Shown: one piece after another, positions 63,447-64,000 of the stretch
How the letters are laid out: every line of letters begins with the position of its first letter
How positions within the stretch are numbered: position 1 is the stretch's first letter
NCBI RefSeq assembly: GCF_005886805.2
Contig: NZ_CP045429.1
Coordinates: 2,946,501-3,010,500 of the forward strand
Length of the DNA stretch: 64,000 bases
Direction of reading: 5' to 3'
Origin: Pseudoalteromonas rubra
GTDB taxonomy: Bacteria; Pseudomonadota; Gammaproteobacteria; Enterobacterales; Alteromonadaceae
Position numbers and translations under genes: made by a program
The notes under the pieces: generated by a model
What the model was told of the DNA's origin: nothing
Databases searched by the model: none
The model's input: the letters and a program-made list of their open reading frames with translations, nothing else

Positions 63447-64000
63447 TTACTGTAAAAATGGCGACCAAGCTGGTGCCTTAACCTGTCCGTCTAATACCGG
63501 CAAGCGAGCCTTAAAGCGGCCATCCATCGACACCAACGCCAGTACCTGCTTATTATTATGCAAGGTACTATAAATAATCATAGAGCCGTTCGGCGCAATA
63601 CTCGGTGATTCATCGAGTCTGGTGCGCGTTAATACCTGAAACAGCCCAGAATCCAATTCTTTCTTGGCAATATGGTAACGGCCTAATGTACGATTTACCA
63701 TTACCAGTTGTTTACCATCTGGCGTGATTGACCCAGCTAAGTTCATGTCGCCGTCAAAAGTTACACGCCGTGATCTTCCTGTATCTAAATTTAACTTATA
63801 TATCTGGGCATTACCACCCCTTTCAGATGTATAGACTATTTCTTTGCCATTTGGGTGCCAGGTTGGCTCAGTATCTATACTACGGTGCTTAGTCAGACGT
63901 CTTTCTTTACGCGTTTCAAGGTCAATCAAATAGACTTCTGTTGCGCCGCCTTTATCTTTTGACAACACGATCAGCATTTGTGTGCCGTCCGGAGAAAACT
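63447..64000 (-). CDS. tolB: Tol-Pal system protein TolB, 3' part
   Basis: The last ~184 residues of TolB; the 5' part lies beyond the window end. Beta-propeller blades are clear: [58 protein letters not shown], then [39 protein letters not shown] and the C-terminal [12 protein letters not shown], which matches E. coli TolB closely. Followed by pal after 41 bp. Confidence 0.95.
   Translation of the reverse strand, partial: FSPDGTQMLIVLSKDKGGATEVYLIDLETRKERRLTKHRSIDTEPTWHPNGKEIVYTSERGGNAQIYKLNLDTGRSRRVTFDGDMNLAGSITPDGKQLVMVNRTLGRYHIAKKELDSGLFQVLTRTRLDESPSIAPNGSMIIYSTLHNNKQVLALVSMDGRFKARLPVLDGQVKAPAWSPFLQ

Overview
The window looks like chromosomal DNA from a marine gammaproteobacterium of the Alteromonadales, most probably Pseudoalteromonas. 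This rests on gene content and order: recCBD, yceD-rpmF-plsX-fab, a lpoB/LPP20 lipoprotein cluster, yejK/yejL/yejM, aceK, and tolB-pal-cpoB followed by tRNA-Lys genes and nadA. It also rests on the abundance of orphan periplasmic binding proteins and Oar-like TonB receptors. The genus is an inference. No phage, insertion sequence, plasmid or CRISPR module was seen; most of the window is housekeeping backbone with small accessory pockets.

Layout. 1-9.2 kb is an accessory stretch: a Tim44-domain membrane protein, a membrane LytTR regulator, a secreted alpha/beta hydrolase, a short double-glycine-leader peptide gene (4417-4584) next to a membrane AraC regulator, two orphan periplasmic binding proteins and a lipoprotein. 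9.2-17.7 kb is a peptide and hydroxyproline island on the minus strand: a DUF885 peptidase, a TonB receptor, a proline-racemase-fold enzyme with the Cys/Thr signature of trans-3-hydroxy-L-proline dehydratase, an M24 Xaa-Pro peptidase and an ornithine-cyclodeaminase-fold reductase. Two palindromes with a TTGTNTACAA core lie before the receptor and the DUF885 gene and may tie the island to one GntR-type repressor.

17.8-25.0 kb is the fatty-acid synthesis cluster (yceD-rpmF-plsX-fabD-fabG-acpP-fabF-pabC-mltG, minus strand), which lacks fabH between plsX and fabD and lacks tmk-holB after mltG. 25.0-31.2 kb holds yceF-type maf, a HAD phosphatase, rluC and rne; the rne tail has 23 copies of a 9-residue repeat. 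31.8-37.3 kb holds an MltC-like transglycosylase and four envelope lipoproteins including LpoB. 37.3-42.5 kb holds yejK, yejL, a shortened yejM/pbgA, a small secreted coiled-coil protein and aceK. 42.5-48.9 kb is a mixed set of regulators and hypotheticals: LysR, TerB-like, M14 peptidase, CBS, FHA-winged helix and DUF962.

49.1-57.9 kb is recC-recB-recD. A GAF-GGDEF diguanylate cyclase, tRNA-Ser(GGA) and nadA follow. From 60.6 to 61.9 kb there are eight tRNA-Lys(UUU) genes, part of them in a perfectly triplicated 232-bp unit that also carries a 20-nt fragment of the tRNA 5' end. The window closes with cpoB, pal and the 3' part of tolB.

The strongest candidates for something undescribed are the small GG-leader peptide, the 3-hydroxyproline/collagen-peptide island with its operators, the amplified tRNA-Lys array, the condensed PbgA, and a possible small RNA at about 47.2-47.3 kb. 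All calls come from reading the sequence only; no database search was run.
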